26,215 nt of DNA from Collinsella sp. (GCA_019419545.1 DXZT01000002.1:1-26215), one strand, 5' to 3'. Shown: positions 1 to 9,046, counted from the first letter of the stretch. The notes: generated by a model from the letters alone, not told the origin. Program-made: numbers and translations.

Positions 1-7
1 AAGGGCG

Positions 8-29
8 GAGGCGGGGCATGCCCCGCCTC
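8..29. terminator. GC-rich palindrome at window start
   Basis: Positions 8-18 and 19-29 are perfect reverse complements, giving a GC-rich hairpin of about nine pairs around a small loop. It is followed by CTTAC rather than a real T-tract. It probably ends transcription of a gene lying outside the window to the left. Positions 30-143 hold no gene and no convincing promoter hexamers. Confidence 0.4.
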
Positions 30-143
30 TTACACCACATCTCTGCGCGCTACCCTCACTTTTCAAGCGCCTTGCGGTTCCTGTTGAAACTTGCTGACCT
101 TTGGATGGGTCGAATAGGTCCTCAAGGGAGATGAATTATCACT

Positions 144-701
144 TTGACGGCGCGTAGACTCAAACGATTTATTGCACTTTTGAGTAGCTTGGCGTTCGCG
201 CTTGTCATAGCCCTTGCCGTTGTTTCTTTTGTTCCTCGTGCATTTGGATACATGCCCTTTGCTGTGCTCTCGGGCTCTATGGAACCCGAGCTTCCCGTCG
301 GCTCCATGGTGTTTGTCCGCCAGGTTGAGCCAACGGATATTGCCGTGGGCGACAATGCAACCTTTTACCGATCGGACGGCGCCGTGGTGACGCACCAGGT
401 GTATCAGATCGACCCTGTGGCGCAGATGATCGGCACGCAGGGAATTGCGAACAAAAATGCAGACGGAAGCATCATGCACGATGCCGAGCACACGCCTTTT
501 TCGAGTGTTATCGGCACTGTTTCTTTTTGTGTCCCTTACCTGGGCTTCGTTAACGCATATTGCACGACGATGCCCGGTTTGCTTGTTGTGGTGGCCGTTC
601 TGGCGCTGCTGATCACGGCGTCGATAGTGCTCGATCGGATGGTTCCCGACGAGCCTGCGGGCAAGCATACCCGCGTGCATGCGAGGGAGCGGCGTTCATA
701 G
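144..701 (+). CDS. sipW: SipW-like (ER-type, S26B) signal peptidase I
   Basis: 185 residues. It is a membrane signal peptidase expected to process the unusual signal peptides encoded just downstream. Residues 10-30 form an N-terminal membrane segment. The serine box SGSM gives catalytic Ser45, and VVTHQV places His84 where bacterial-type enzymes have lysine, which defines the SipW/ER branch; Asp107 in the NAD stretch is the likely acid. Residues about 145-168 form a second membrane helix, followed by a basic tail. The start is TTG at 144, with an AGGGAG ribosome site at 125-130. An ATG at 131 lies between them but is out of frame and stops after eight codons. It is the first gene of a co-directional run ending at 9001, and the neighbours carry SipW-type signals, which supports the role. 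The family call is firm; the exact start is less sure. Confidence 0.88.
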   Translation: MTARRLKRFIALLSSLAFALVIALAVVSFVPRAFGYMPFAVLSGSMEPELPVGSMVFVRQVEPTDIAVGDNATFYRSDGAVVTHQVYQIDPVAQMIGTQGIANKNADGSIMHDAEHTPFSSVIGTVSFCVPYLGFVNAYCTTMPGLLVVVAVLALLITASIVLDRMVPDEPAGKHTRVHARERRS

Positions 702-770
702 CGGCAGGGAAAAGCGTCGGCGGCGGTAGGGGCCGTTGCCGGGGAAACGATTCTCGAAAGGAAGAGAACG

Positions 771-1529
771 ATGGAAAACAAGAAGAAAAAGCGCTACGGC
801 ATCATTGCCGCCCTGCTGCTGTTGGTGCTGGCTGCCGGCGTGGGTACCTATGCATGGCTGACGGCTACGCAAAGCCTGGAGAACGTGTTTACGGTGGGCA
901 GCTTTGGCCCTACGGACAAAAAACCCGATCCGACCGATCCCGAGAAGCCCGGCACCGAAGTGAATGACGGCAAAGCCTACCTGTTCGAGACCAAGTGGGT
1001 TAAAAACTCCAAGATCGTTCCTGGCGCCACCACCGACAAGAACCCCAACGTTGGCATCAAGAAGGGTTCCGACGACGCCTTTGTGTTCATCTATGTAAAG
1101 AACGCAATTGTGAAGACAGGCGCCGAAAACGCCCTTAACAAGACCCCGTACTTCACGCTTAACACTACTAACTGGAAGCCGGTTGAGGATGCCGCCGTGG
1201 GTGCTAAGACCAACGGTAACGAAGGCCAGTATGTGAGCGGTCTGTTCATGTATGCCAAGAGTGCTACGAGTGGCCCCGCGGTTCTGGGTGCCAAGGCCGC
1301 CATCGAGGACGTCTACACCGGCGAGCTCTTTAGCCAGGTGATGATTCCCGGCGCAATGACGAGCGAGGATGTTGTCTCGGGCCAGGACGGTGCGGGCAAG
1401 AAGATTGAGCCTAAGATTGTCGTTTCCGCCTACATTTTCGGCGCTGACCAGAAGGGTAACGAGACCGACGCTGCCGCTAACGCCCTTAAGCAGGCCAAGG
1501 AATGGGCTAAGACTCAGGCTCAGGCTTAA
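771..1529 (+). CDS. TasA-like SipW-dependent exported protein, probable major fibre subunit
   Basis: 252 residues. The N-terminus is a lysine-rich KKKK patch, a hydrophobic stretch (residues 10-24) and GTYAWLT (25-31), then ENVFTVG. This is the pattern of TasA/CotN-type signal peptides cut by SipW. The mature part is beta-rich, lysine- and glycine-rich, has no cysteine, and ends in an alanine/lysine helix (ANALKQAKEWAKTQAQA) with no anchor. The ribosome site AAAGGAAGAG (757-766) is good. It sits directly after the SipW gene and is followed by a strong hairpin (1541-1588), so it is probably made in excess over the genes behind it, as expected for a main fibre subunit. Fibre formation is inferred from the TasA family. 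It could instead be a soluble matrix protein. Confidence 0.8.
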   Translation: MENKKKKRYGIIAALLLLVLAAGVGTYAWLTATQSLENVFTVGSFGPTDKKPDPTDPEKPGTEVNDGKAYLFETKWVKNSKIVPGATTDKNPNVGIKKGSDDAFVFIYVKNAIVKTGAENALNKTPYFTLNTTNWKPVEDAAVGAKTNGNEGQYVSGLFMYAKSATSGPAVLGAKAAIEDVYTGELFSQVMIPGAMTSEDVVSGQDGAGKKIEPKIVVSAYIFGADQKGNETDAAANALKQAKEWAKTQAQA

Positions 1530-1540
1530 TCCCCCCCCAA

Positions 1541-1601
1541 CCGAGATCCCGGCTCGCCCCCGCCCCTATATTCGGGCCGGGATCTCGGTCCCCCTTTTAT
1601 C
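1541..1601 (+). terminator. Intrinsic terminator or attenuator inside the fibre operon
   Basis: The arms 1541-1553 and 1576-1588 are perfect 13-base complements (CCGAGATCCCGGC and its partner) around a 22-nt loop, followed by TCCCCCTTTTATC. The hairpin lies 12 nt after the TasA-like gene and about 30 nt before the next start. No separate promoter is evident before the next gene, so partial read-through is the likely design. Confidence 0.7.
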
Positions 1602-1618
1602 GACGATTGGCGAACGTA

Positions 1619-2266
1619 ATGCTCAACAATCTTTCCGACAATCAGAAACGCACCTTGGCGCTTGCCGCGATGGCGCTGTTGGCCCTGGCGTGCCTGTGCG
1701 GCACGCTGGCTTTTACCGTTGATATGGTTCCGGCGAACAACGTCCTATCGTTTGGCAGCGTGAAGGTACGAGTCTGCGAATACACCCTCAACGAGCAAGG
1801 CGAAGAGATTCCGTTTGAGGCCGACGAGCACGGGGACTATCCCGACACCAAGGCCAGTGGCTCTGACATCAGCCGCATTGTGCGCGTGGAGAACGCCGGC
1901 GCGCAGCCTGAGTACGTTCGCGCTCGTCTACGCATGACGTCAGTGGCACCCGACGGTTCGAGTGCGGATGCCTCTGGCAGCGTTGCGTTTCATGTGAACG
2001 CGGACGAGGGTTCCCCGTGGATCGACGGCGGCGATGGGTGGTACTACTACCGTGGATTGGCCGGGCGTGGCGGCATGCTCGACCCCGGCGCCATGACGGA
2101 AAGCCTTATGGACTCGCTGCGATTTGTGGGCGACTACCACGATGCCGCGCGCGGCGGCTCATTCAAGCTCGATATCGATGTTCAGGCCGTGCAGGCCAAA
2201 AACCAGCAGACAAGCGATACCGCCCTCGACGTACTTGACGTTGTGGGTTGGCCGGAGGCGAACTAG
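1619..2266 (+). CDS. SipW-type exported protein, probable minor fibre component
   Basis: About 215 residues from the ATG at 1619. A TTG at 1607 in the same frame would add four residues. Neither start has a clear ribosome site. The hydrophobic segment ends in GTLAFT, followed by ANNVLSFG, matching the alternate-signal pattern of the first subunit. The mature part has the motifs YVRARL, GDGWYYY, LDPGAMTESLMDSLRF and FKLDIDVQAVQAKN. The same order of motifs occurs in the protein at 7731-8300, so the two are paralogues in build. It ends three bases before the giant protein starts. A minor subunit or tip/adaptor role is inferred. Low translation due to the poor start would fit a minor part. Confidence 0.72.
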   Translation: MLNNLSDNQKRTLALAAMALLALACLCGTLAFTVDMVPANNVLSFGSVKVRVCEYTLNEQGEEIPFEADEHGDYPDTKASGSDISRIVRVENAGAQPEYVRARLRMTSVAPDGSSADASGSVAFHVNADEGSPWIDGGDGWYYYRGLAGRGGMLDPGAMTESLMDSLRFVGDYHDAARGGSFKLDIDVQAVQAKNQQTSDTALDVLDVVGWPEAN

Positions 2267-2269
2267 CCT

Positions 2270-5200
2270 ATGAAGATCAAGAATATGAACCGGGGTATGC
2301 TTAGCAGGCTGGTTGCCGTCGCAGCGATTGCCCTTTGCTGCGTTATGGCGCTGCCAACGGTGGTGCATGCCGAGGATGTGCCCGAGGCCAAAATCGAATT
2401 CCACATCAAAAACGAGGCTGACTTTTTGTCGTGTGTGGCGCTGTCGCGCGAGCGCGATACGTCCGGCTGGCACGTTTATCTCGATAACGACATTGAGCTC
2501 GACAGCGACGACATGAAAACCATCGTTGCAGACACCGTTAAGCATCTGTCGTTTGGCAACAAGGAGCATCCGTTTAAGGGCGTGTTCGATGGTCAAAACC
2601 ACGCCGTTGAGGGCCTGAACTACGATAAAGACGCTTTTGACCCCGAGCGCGATACGGGATTTTTTGCCGAGACCAACGGCGCCACCATCAAAAACTTCCT
2701 GGTCAAGGACGCCAACGTGTGGGCGGACTTCCGCGGTGGCATTATCGTGGGCAAGGCCGTCAAAACGCGTTTCGAAAACGTTATGGTCATGGAGAGCACG
2801 CTGCACGTGACCTGCGCCAACAATGCTCTCAACCTCATTACCAACGCAGGCTTTGAGGGCGGTCTCATCGCCGGCGAGCTCGACGGCTGTACCCTCTATA
2901 ACTGCGAGGTACGTGGTGGCCGCGCCGTTAACAACACGACCTCGGGCGTGCAGGCGCTCGGCGGTGAGGGTCTGTATATGGCGGCGTTTGCCGGCTACGT
3001 TACAAATTCGACGATTGAGTACTGCCGCGTTACGCCTACGCGCAAAGACGATGGCTCGATTGGCATGACCGACGTCACCAATAAGTACGACGTGGCCATT
3101 GGCGCCCTGGGCGGCAACAACGTGTACGCCTCGGGTTTTGTGGGCTGCATGGCGGGCGAGGCCAAGATTATCGACTGCTTCTCGACGGCGCAGTGCTACA
3201 GCTATGCCGCGTCATATGTGGGCGTCGTCGCCGTGACGCGTGCGTGGACGGGTGGCTTGGCGGGTCGTATTCTAACCGAAAAGGGCAACGAGCTCGTTCG
3301 AAGCCATTTTGCGGGTGACTTGAGCTCGCGTCAGTACAATCCCATCGCCGTGATTCCCATCATTCAAAACGATGTGAACCTGGGCGGTATTGCCGCGCGT
3401 GCCAACAAGGATGATGCCACGGTCACCGAGTGCTACTTTAAGCCGAGCGTGAGCCTAAAAGGCAGCAGCCAGGGTACCGCGGCTAAGAAAAAGATCCCCT
3501 CTTTTGGCGGCGACGGTACCACCAAGGGCGACAGCTATGGTCCATGGGACGACGAGCGCTACACCACGCGTGAGCTGTGGGAGGAGCACGACTACGATTT
3601 TTGTGCCGGCACCATGCGCTCGACCGACAACGACGATGCCCTGGGTGGCCAGCACACCAATGAGTGGGCGATGGATTACAAGCTGAAGATTCCCGTGCAT
3701 GGCCAGAGCGTTAAGGCGACGATCGATTTTCCCGGTGCGGGTACCGCGACCATCGAGGCAACCAAACTTGGTATTGATCAGGCGACCTCGGACCCGTATG
3801 CCTTTGCCGTGAGCGCCGTGCTGGCGGGAACGGCTCAGGGCTTGGCCCAGGGCGATACATCGGTGACGTTTAGGCAGGATACCTCCGCAAAGCCCAAGGG
3901 CTTGACCGATGCCAACGGCGGTTATCGCTTCATGGGCTGGTTCCGTGAGCCCGATGTGCGTGTGAATCGAACTGGACAAGACAACAGCTGGTTTGACGGC
4001 AAGACCGATGACGCTGCGGTGAAGGATGGCAAGCGCGTTCAGGACAACACGAAGCACGAGGCGACGTCTATCTACACTGCCGACAACGGCAAGGATCATG
4101 CCGAGAGTGAGGGCTTCAAGGGTAACGACCTCTTTATCGCTTCATACGAGGCGCAGGTGCTGTTCCATAACGTTAAGGGTGAGACGCTTGATTGGAAAAC
4201 CGGTGCCGCGCACGACAAGTCCACTGATTGGTATCGCTACGGCGTCGGTTTAACGCCGGTTGCCCCTGCGGACTGCGGTGCTCTATCTGTCAGCGCCACC
4301 TTTATTGGTTGGACGACGAAGCCGAGCAGCGAGGAAGGGATGCATGGCGGCTATGCGGCCATTACCTCGCCTGAGCTTGCCGAGTTAAAAAACGCCGGTG
4401 CGTTCTATCCTGCCGGCACCGAGATCACTGTGCTTGGCCCTACCGATTTTTATCCGGTGTACACCGACTATGTGTCGAACATCATGACGGTGTTTGAGGG
4501 CAATGAGCAGGATACAACCGACGATCAGACTCGGCGCGACGGTGTGGGCAAAACTGACGTTAAGGTTGAGACTGCAGAAGATGGCACAAGCGCGTATACC
4601 GTACAGGTGCTCGATGTATCCGGTAAAGCTATATCCGAGGAGGGACAGCTGCCCGACGGCTACCGTTTCCTGGGTTGGTATGAAAACAAGCAGGCCGCCG
4701 ATGGGTCCGAAGTTGAGGTTCGTGTGAGCCGCGATCCGAGCTACAAGCTCCCCAGCAACGTGGACCTGACCGTTCCGCATACCTATACCGCACGCTTTGA
4801 GTACCGCGTGGACTATTACGTCAAGTCGATGACGAACGATGCCTATAAGGATTCTAGACTCCTCTGCTCTGTGTGGAACGGGTACCAAACCTCGTTTAAC
4901 GAGCAGGTCGGATCGAGCTACGTGCGAGAGAATATCGTGCACTGGGGTCCCGAGCACGTCTATCACGGACTGAAGGAAAACTATAAGGACGAATGCAATG
5001 AGGGGCGCTTTGGGGCAGAGACGCTCATCGTTGCGCCTTTGAAAGCGTATTCGCATACGGTCAAAAACGATACAGGTGCGGATACCCGGAAAAATGTCAT
5101 TGCCGATACGGATTTCCCGGGTTCGGGCACACTGGATGACGAGTGGGTCGCAGGAGCGCTGAAGTTTTACTTTAGGCCGGCGAGCAAGCGATACCATTTA

Positions 5201-7738
5201 AATTTCTGGACCCTCGAGCGCCAAGGCGGGTGCTGGACCTGCGTGGGCAACCCCGTTCAGAGCGAGATTGGCATCGATTCGGAGTATTACATGCGTGCCA
5301 TGGTGACGACAAGCGTCAGCTTTTATGGCAAGGACGATGCCTCGGTTAAGAGCGTCACGCGACGTTATGAGGCTCCATTGCTGCTGGACTCCGATAGCAC
5401 CTACACCTATAAATATCCGTTTATCCATACCGAGCAGACGGTAGACAACACGCCCGAGCACGGAAAGGAGGGTGACGTCAATCCCAACCTGACACTCGAA
5501 GCCTCTCCGACCGATGCGGAGATGGCGGTGCCGGGCTATAAGTTCCTGGGCTGGATTTCGACCGCCGAGGTCCAGAAGGGTTCTGACGTCTGGAAGTATA
5601 TCTACGATGTCGAGGGCGATTCCTTCACCACTTCTGACCCGGATAAGGCCGAACCGTATCTGGTGAAACCAGATTTTAAGGTCACCCAGTGGCAGGATGC
5701 CTATCCGGTGTACGCGAAGTACGATGTTAGGTACACCACCAACCTGTATCGCGCCGGTTTTAAGGGCACGGACAAGGTCAATGTGCCTAGGTACGACATC
5801 GATCCCGTTATCAACGCGGGCACCGACCCTGCTACGGCAACGGTGACCCCTGACGTCACGACTCCGGTTTATAAAGCAGGCGGTGAGCTGTATAAGTTGC
5901 AGAAGGTTGAGATCGAGCTTCCGAATGGCGAAGTTGAAGACATCGAACCTAACGGCGATAACTCGTATTCTCATCAGGTGGAACCCGGCGGGGCCTATAC
6001 ATTTGTGGCGTACTATTCGCCGTTGGCGGTCGTGTACCATCTCAATGCCAAAGATGTTGACGGCAAAGTTGCTCAGCAAGGCGATATGCTCGGCAACCTT
6101 GATGGCGGCATCCCGAAGCCCACTTATGACGTCAGCGCTATCGATAGGGATACAGGAGGTGCGTTCAACGCCTTCGTGGGCTGGACGGAAGCCAAGCCGG
6201 CACCTGTCAAGGGCTATGTCGCTTGGTCGGAGGGTATCCGCATGGTGAGTGCTTCTACCGTGGTCAGGGCCCCCATGGAGCTGTACCCGGTCTACCGTCC
6301 CAGCCTGGTTACCGTTCAATCGAACATCGACTCAAATCTCGCGAATCCTGCTCTTGTCCGCGGTCTCGGCCGTACTGATTCCGGCGACCAGATTTCTCTT
6401 GAGGTCAAGGCTGTCAAGGAGGTTGTGGGCATTGACGGCACCAAGTACGACTTTGTCGGCTGGTCGCGCGACTTCGAACCCGATGGCAAATACACCCTAA
6501 TGACCGGTGACGATAAGTATCCCCTCGAGGGTAATGAGCCCTTTAAGAGCGTGACGTACACTGCGGTGTACAAGATCGCGCCGTATAAGGTTCGCTATCA
6601 CGGTGTCGACGGGTCGGTCGTCTTTACGGCGACGGTCGACTCGGACGGCGAGCGCGCGACGGGCGCCGGCTTTGTCCATAACGTCGATGTTCCCAAGGTG
6701 GATGAGAGCGGCAACCCGGTCTATGACAACGACGGCAATCCCGAGATGGAGAAAAAGTCCGTGGCATACGACCCGGACGCCCACTCCAAGATCGTCGCGC
6801 TGCTCGATGAACAGACGACTACTAGCGGTGACGTACGTGAGCTCTTCCTGGAGTGGCGATATGTGCCTGCCGATGGCGATGCGAAGTCTTGGAATGAGTT
6901 TAAGGGCGAGCCGGTCAAGGGAGACATGGACCTGTATCCCGTGACGTATCGTGTGACTGCCAACGACACATCCGATTCCACTAACCCTAAAACAATGACC
7001 GCGCGGCTTAAGTGGTTGCTCGATCCCAACGCCGCCAACACAGTCGACAACAGTGCCGACCAGGCACCCTTTAAGGTCTGCTTTGCCGAGCCGTTTATGG
7101 GAACGCAGCTGACTGTTACCGTTAAGCGGGCGAGCTACGGTCCTGATGCGTCCATGACGGAGGAACCCGTTAACGACCAGTATGTCTCGCTCTACAGCTT
7201 GGGCTCGGGCAATGGCTCGTTCGACCTAGCCAATCGTCTGGAGTCCAAGAAGACGGGTGAAGGCGAACAGGGCCCCGGTAATGCCGTGTTCAAGTTCGCC
7301 CAGACTCACGCATTGACAATTGTAAAAAAGACCACCGATGCTAGTGCCATGGGACAGACATCCCGCTTTAAGGTGGCACGGAAGGCGTCGAAGGATTCTC
7401 TTGCCGAGACGCGCATGGTCGAAGTGAAGGTCGATAAAACGCAGCAGGAAAACGGCGAGACCTGGTATGTCGGCAGTGTGCAATTTGCCGCGCCGGCGGG
7501 TTTCTATACCGTCGAGGAAGATACGGCTTGGGCATGGCGCTACCAGGGTGAGCTGAGCACGCCTGGTAAGGCGCCCGGCAAATCTGCCGAGCTGACGATT
7601 TCGTCTGCCTCGAGCGCGGGCGATGCGGTGGTGACGTGCGTTAACACGCGCGCGAAGGACAAATGGGTCGATGGTGGCTCGCGTGCCAAGAATGTTTGGG
7701 AAAACGGCACGCTGAAGAAGGAGGACCAGGATGACTAA
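2270..7738 (+). CDS. Giant secreted protein with beta-helix, B-repeat-like modules and Cna-B-like end
   Basis: 1822 residues. GGAGG (2254-2258) precedes ATG 2270. The signal peptide is a classical Sec type, with a hydrophobic core at 14-30 and cleavage after VHA (Ala34), unlike its SipW-type neighbours. Residues about 95-470 show GLUG/beta-helix style repeats (FDGQNHAVEGL, GATIKNFLVKDA). From about 500 to 1560 there are B-repeat (Listeria-Bacteroides, InlB-like) modules marked by F[MLV]GW or IGW, with the Gly-Trp at residues 556, 680, 802, 1094, 1304 and 1397, each followed by a TAxY or YPVY strand. Residues about 1680-1805 look like a prealbumin/Cna-B-like fold (LTIVKKTT, GFYTVEED, VTCVNTR). 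There is no LPXTG motif and no C-terminal membrane helix, so attachment must be through partners. A surface adhesin or fibre-associated role is likely; the ligand is unknown. Confidence 0.8.
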   Translation: MKIKNMNRGMLSRLVAVAAIALCCVMALPTVVHAEDVPEAKIEFHIKNEADFLSCVALSRERDTSGWHVYLDNDIELDSDDMKTIVADTVKHLSFGNKEHPFKGVFDGQNHAVEGLNYDKDAFDPERDTGFFAETNGATIKNFLVKDANVWADFRGGIIVGKAVKTRFENVMVMESTLHVTCANNALNLITNAGFEGGLIAGELDGCTLYNCEVRGGRAVNNTTSGVQALGGEGLYMAAFAGYVTNSTIEYCRVTPTRKDDGSIGMTDVTNKYDVAIGALGGNNVYASGFVGCMAGEAKIIDCFSTAQCYSYAASYVGVVAVTRAWTGGLAGRILTEKGNELVRSHFAGDLSSRQYNPIAVIPIIQNDVNLGGIAARANKDDATVTECYFKPSVSLKGSSQGTAAKKKIPSFGGDGTTKGDSYGPWDDERYTTRELWEEHDYDFCAGTMRSTDNDDALGGQHTNEWAMDYKLKIPVHGQSVKATIDFPGAGTATIEATKLGIDQATSDPYAFAVSAVLAGTAQGLAQGDTSVTFRQDTSAKPKGLTDANGGYRFMGWFREPDVRVNRTGQDNSWFDGKTDDAAVKDGKRVQDNTKHEATSIYTADNGKDHAESEGFKGNDLFIASYEAQVLFHNVKGETLDWKTGAAHDKSTDWYRYGVGLTPVAPADCGALSVSATFIGWTTKPSSEEGMHGGYAAITSPELAELKNAGAFYPAGTEITVLGPTDFYPVYTDYVSNIMTVFEGNEQDTTDDQTRRDGVGKTDVKVETAEDGTSAYTVQVLDVSGKAISEEGQLPDGYRFLGWYENKQAADGSEVEVRVSRDPSYKLPSNVDLTVPHTYTARFEYRVDYYVKSMTNDAYKDSRLLCSVWNGYQTSFNEQVGSSYVRENIVHWGPEHVYHGLKENYKDECNEGRFGAETLIVAPLKAYSHTVKNDTGADTRKNVIADTDFPGSGTLDDEWVAGALKFYFRPASKRYHLNFWTLERQGGCWTCVGNPVQSEIGIDSEYYMRAMVTTSVSFYGKDDASVKSVTRRYEAPLLLDSDSTYTYKYPFIHTEQTVDNTPEHGKEGDVNPNLTLEASPTDAEMAVPGYKFLGWISTAEVQKGSDVWKYIYDVEGDSFTTSDPDKAEPYLVKPDFKVTQWQDAYPVYAKYDVRYTTNLYRAGFKGTDKVNVPRYDIDPVINAGTDPATATVTPDVTTPVYKAGGELYKLQKVEIELPNGEVEDIEPNGDNSYSHQVEPGGAYTFVAYYSPLAVVYHLNAKDVDGKVAQQGDMLGNLDGGIPKPTYDVSAIDRDTGGAFNAFVGWTEAKPAPVKGYVAWSEGIRMVSASTVVRAPMELYPVYRPSLVTVQSNIDSNLANPALVRGLGRTDSGDQISLEVKAVKEVVGIDGTKYDFVGWSRDFEPDGKYTLMTGDDKYPLEGNEPFKSVTYTAVYKIAPYKVRYHGVDGSVVFTATVDSDGERATGAGFVHNVDVPKVDESGNPVYDNDGNPEMEKKSVAYDPDAHSKIVALLDEQTTTSGDVRELFLEWRYVPADGDAKSWNEFKGEPVKGDMDLYPVTYRVTANDTSDSTNPKTMTARLKWLLDPNAANTVDNSADQAPFKVCFAEPFMGTQLTVTVKRASYGPDASMTEEPVNDQYVSLYSLGSGNGSFDLANRLESKKTGEGEQGPGNAVFKFAQTHALTIVKKTTDASAMGQTSRFKVARKASKDSLAETRMVEVKVDKTQQENGETWYVGSVQFAAPAGFYTVEEDTAWAWRYQGELSTPGKAPGKSAELTISSASSAGDAVVTCVNTRAKDKWVDGGSRAKNVWENGTLKKEDQDD

Positions 7739-8300
7739 GCGCAAGCAAATCGTCGCCCTCCTTGTCGGCGTTCTTCTTTTGGCTGGCGCTGCCGGCACCT
7801 TTGCCTGGCTTTCGGTTACGGGCGTGCTGGTCAACGAGTTTGGCTTTGGTTTGGTGGCGCCCTCGGTAGACGAGAAGCTCAATGGCAACGTGAAGAGTGA
7901 CGTCACGATTACAAACAAGGGCTCGGCTCCGGCATACCTGCGTGCTGCGGTGGATATCTACTGGCAGGACCAGGATGGCGCGCGCTTGTGGGATGAGCCG
8001 GTTGCGGGAACGGACTACGTTATTGAGTGGGGCAACGTGTCCGATGCGTCTGCTTCCAACAGCGCCTCGTCTTGGGTTGCCGCGTCCGACGGATTCTACT
8101 ATTGGACATCTTCCGTTGCGCCGATGGACAAAACCGGCGTGCTCATCAAGAGCGTGACTGAGAGGAAGGCGGATGGCAAGAACCTGGTCGTCGACATTTC
8201 GACCCAGGCAATTCAGTCCACGCCCGATGACGCAGTTACAGAGGCATGGGGCTGTACGGTCAAGGATGGCGTGCTGGTGCCGCCGCATGGGGGTGCGTAA
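7731..8300 (+). CDS. SipW-type exported protein, coupled to the giant protein
   Basis: 189 residues. ATG 7731 lies inside the last codons of the giant gene (8-base overlap), with AAGGAGG at 7718-7724 and a 6-nt gap, so the two are translationally coupled and probably made in step. The signal is SipW-like: basic start, hydrophobic 8-20, then GTFAWLS (22-28) and NEFGFG. The mature part has ITNKGSAPAYLRAAVDI, SDGFYYW, and LVVDISTQAIQS, parallel to the protein at 1619-2266. It has no anchor. It may join the giant protein to the fibre; that is inference from coupling and family. Confidence 0.75.
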   Translation: MTKRKQIVALLVGVLLLAGAAGTFAWLSVTGVLVNEFGFGLVAPSVDEKLNGNVKSDVTITNKGSAPAYLRAAVDIYWQDQDGARLWDEPVAGTDYVIEWGNVSDASASNSASSWVAASDGFYYWTSSVAPMDKTGVLIKSVTERKADGKNLVVDISTQAIQSTPDDAVTEAWGCTVKDGVLVPPHGGA

Positions 8301-8302
8301 GC

Positions 8303-9001
8303 ATGGCTTTTCCGATTCGCAAAGACGCTATGCGCGCCGTGCGCTGTGTGGTCGCGGTTGTTGCCTGTGTTGCCGCGCTTGCCGCGCCTGCCCGTGCGTT
8401 TGCCGATGCTCCCACGATTGCCTATGACGGAAATGCGCGTCAGCTGACGGTCTCGGGGGCGACGGACTCCTCGGGGGAGCCCGATCTGTTTTTGGCCTTT
8501 AAAGATCTGATGCCTGGCGATGTGCGTGATCAGCAGATAGAGATTCGTGCCACGGGCGTAAAGTCCCAGGTGCGCGTGTTTGTGCGTGCCGTTGTCGATC
8601 ACGAGACGGCACGCCTGTTGTCGCCTATCACCTTAACGGCATCGGTGGGCGATGCGTCTGCCGGTTGGCTCCAGACGGGAACGCCGGGCAGTGTGTTCGC
8701 CTATCCCACGCAGGTCGCAACGTTTACGAGCGATGGCAGCACGGTGCTCAATTTGCAACTAAGTGTCCCGACGTCGGTGGGCAACGAACTTGCCGACGCA
8801 AACAAGGCAATTCGCTGGGAAATCACCGCCGAAGACGATGGCGAGAAGATCCCCGTACAACCTGCTGGCAGCAAGAAGCCCGGCTTGCTTGGTCTGGTGG
8901 CAACAGGCGACAGCACGCTCACGTTGCTTTTGGTGCTGCTGACGCTTGCAATCATCGCATTTATAGCCGCGCTTCTTTTGTCCCGGAGGGATAAGTACTA
9001 G
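8303..9001 (+). CDS. TasA/camelysin-like surface protein with degenerate sorting signal
   Basis: 232 residues from ATG 8303, which sits two bases after the previous stop. An in-frame ATG at 8246 lies wholly inside the upstream gene and is unlikely. The N-terminus is a classical Sec signal (hydrophobic 12-28, then ARAFADA). The body has DLFLAFKDLMPGDVRDQQIEI and LSVPTSVGNE, typical of the wall-anchored proteins that accompany SipW clusters. The C-terminus has the layout of a sortase signal, LVATGD (198-203), a hydrophobic stretch (about 205-226) and RRDKY, but with Val in place of the usual Pro. It is likely the member that ties the fibre to the envelope, either by a sortase or simply by its membrane helix. 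It is the last gene of the run and ends before the convergent terminators. Confidence 0.78.
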   Translation: MAFPIRKDAMRAVRCVVAVVACVAALAAPARAFADAPTIAYDGNARQLTVSGATDSSGEPDLFLAFKDLMPGDVRDQQIEIRATGVKSQVRVFVRAVVDHETARLLSPITLTASVGDASAGWLQTGTPGSVFAYPTQVATFTSDGSTVLNLQLSVPTSVGNELADANKAIRWEITAEDDGEKIPVQPAGSKKPGLLGLVATGDSTLTLLLVLLTLAIIAFIAALLLSRRDKY

Positions 9002-9046
9002 GTCCATCTTCTAAACGCAACGCCCTCCCGGGCGGCTGGCACGAAG

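Noticed and set aside
131..157. ATG with a close ribosome site before the sipW start
   Set aside because: It stops after eight codons and is out of frame. It could be a leader peptide, but nothing else supports that.
360..400. Missing catalytic lysine in the signal peptidase
   Set aside because: It is not a defect: SipW/ER-type enzymes use His in that position, and His84 is present.
7640..7738. Sortase motif at the end of the giant protein
   Set aside because: No LPxTG-like motif and no hydrophobic stretch occur in the last 100 residues; the end is polar (KKEDQDD).
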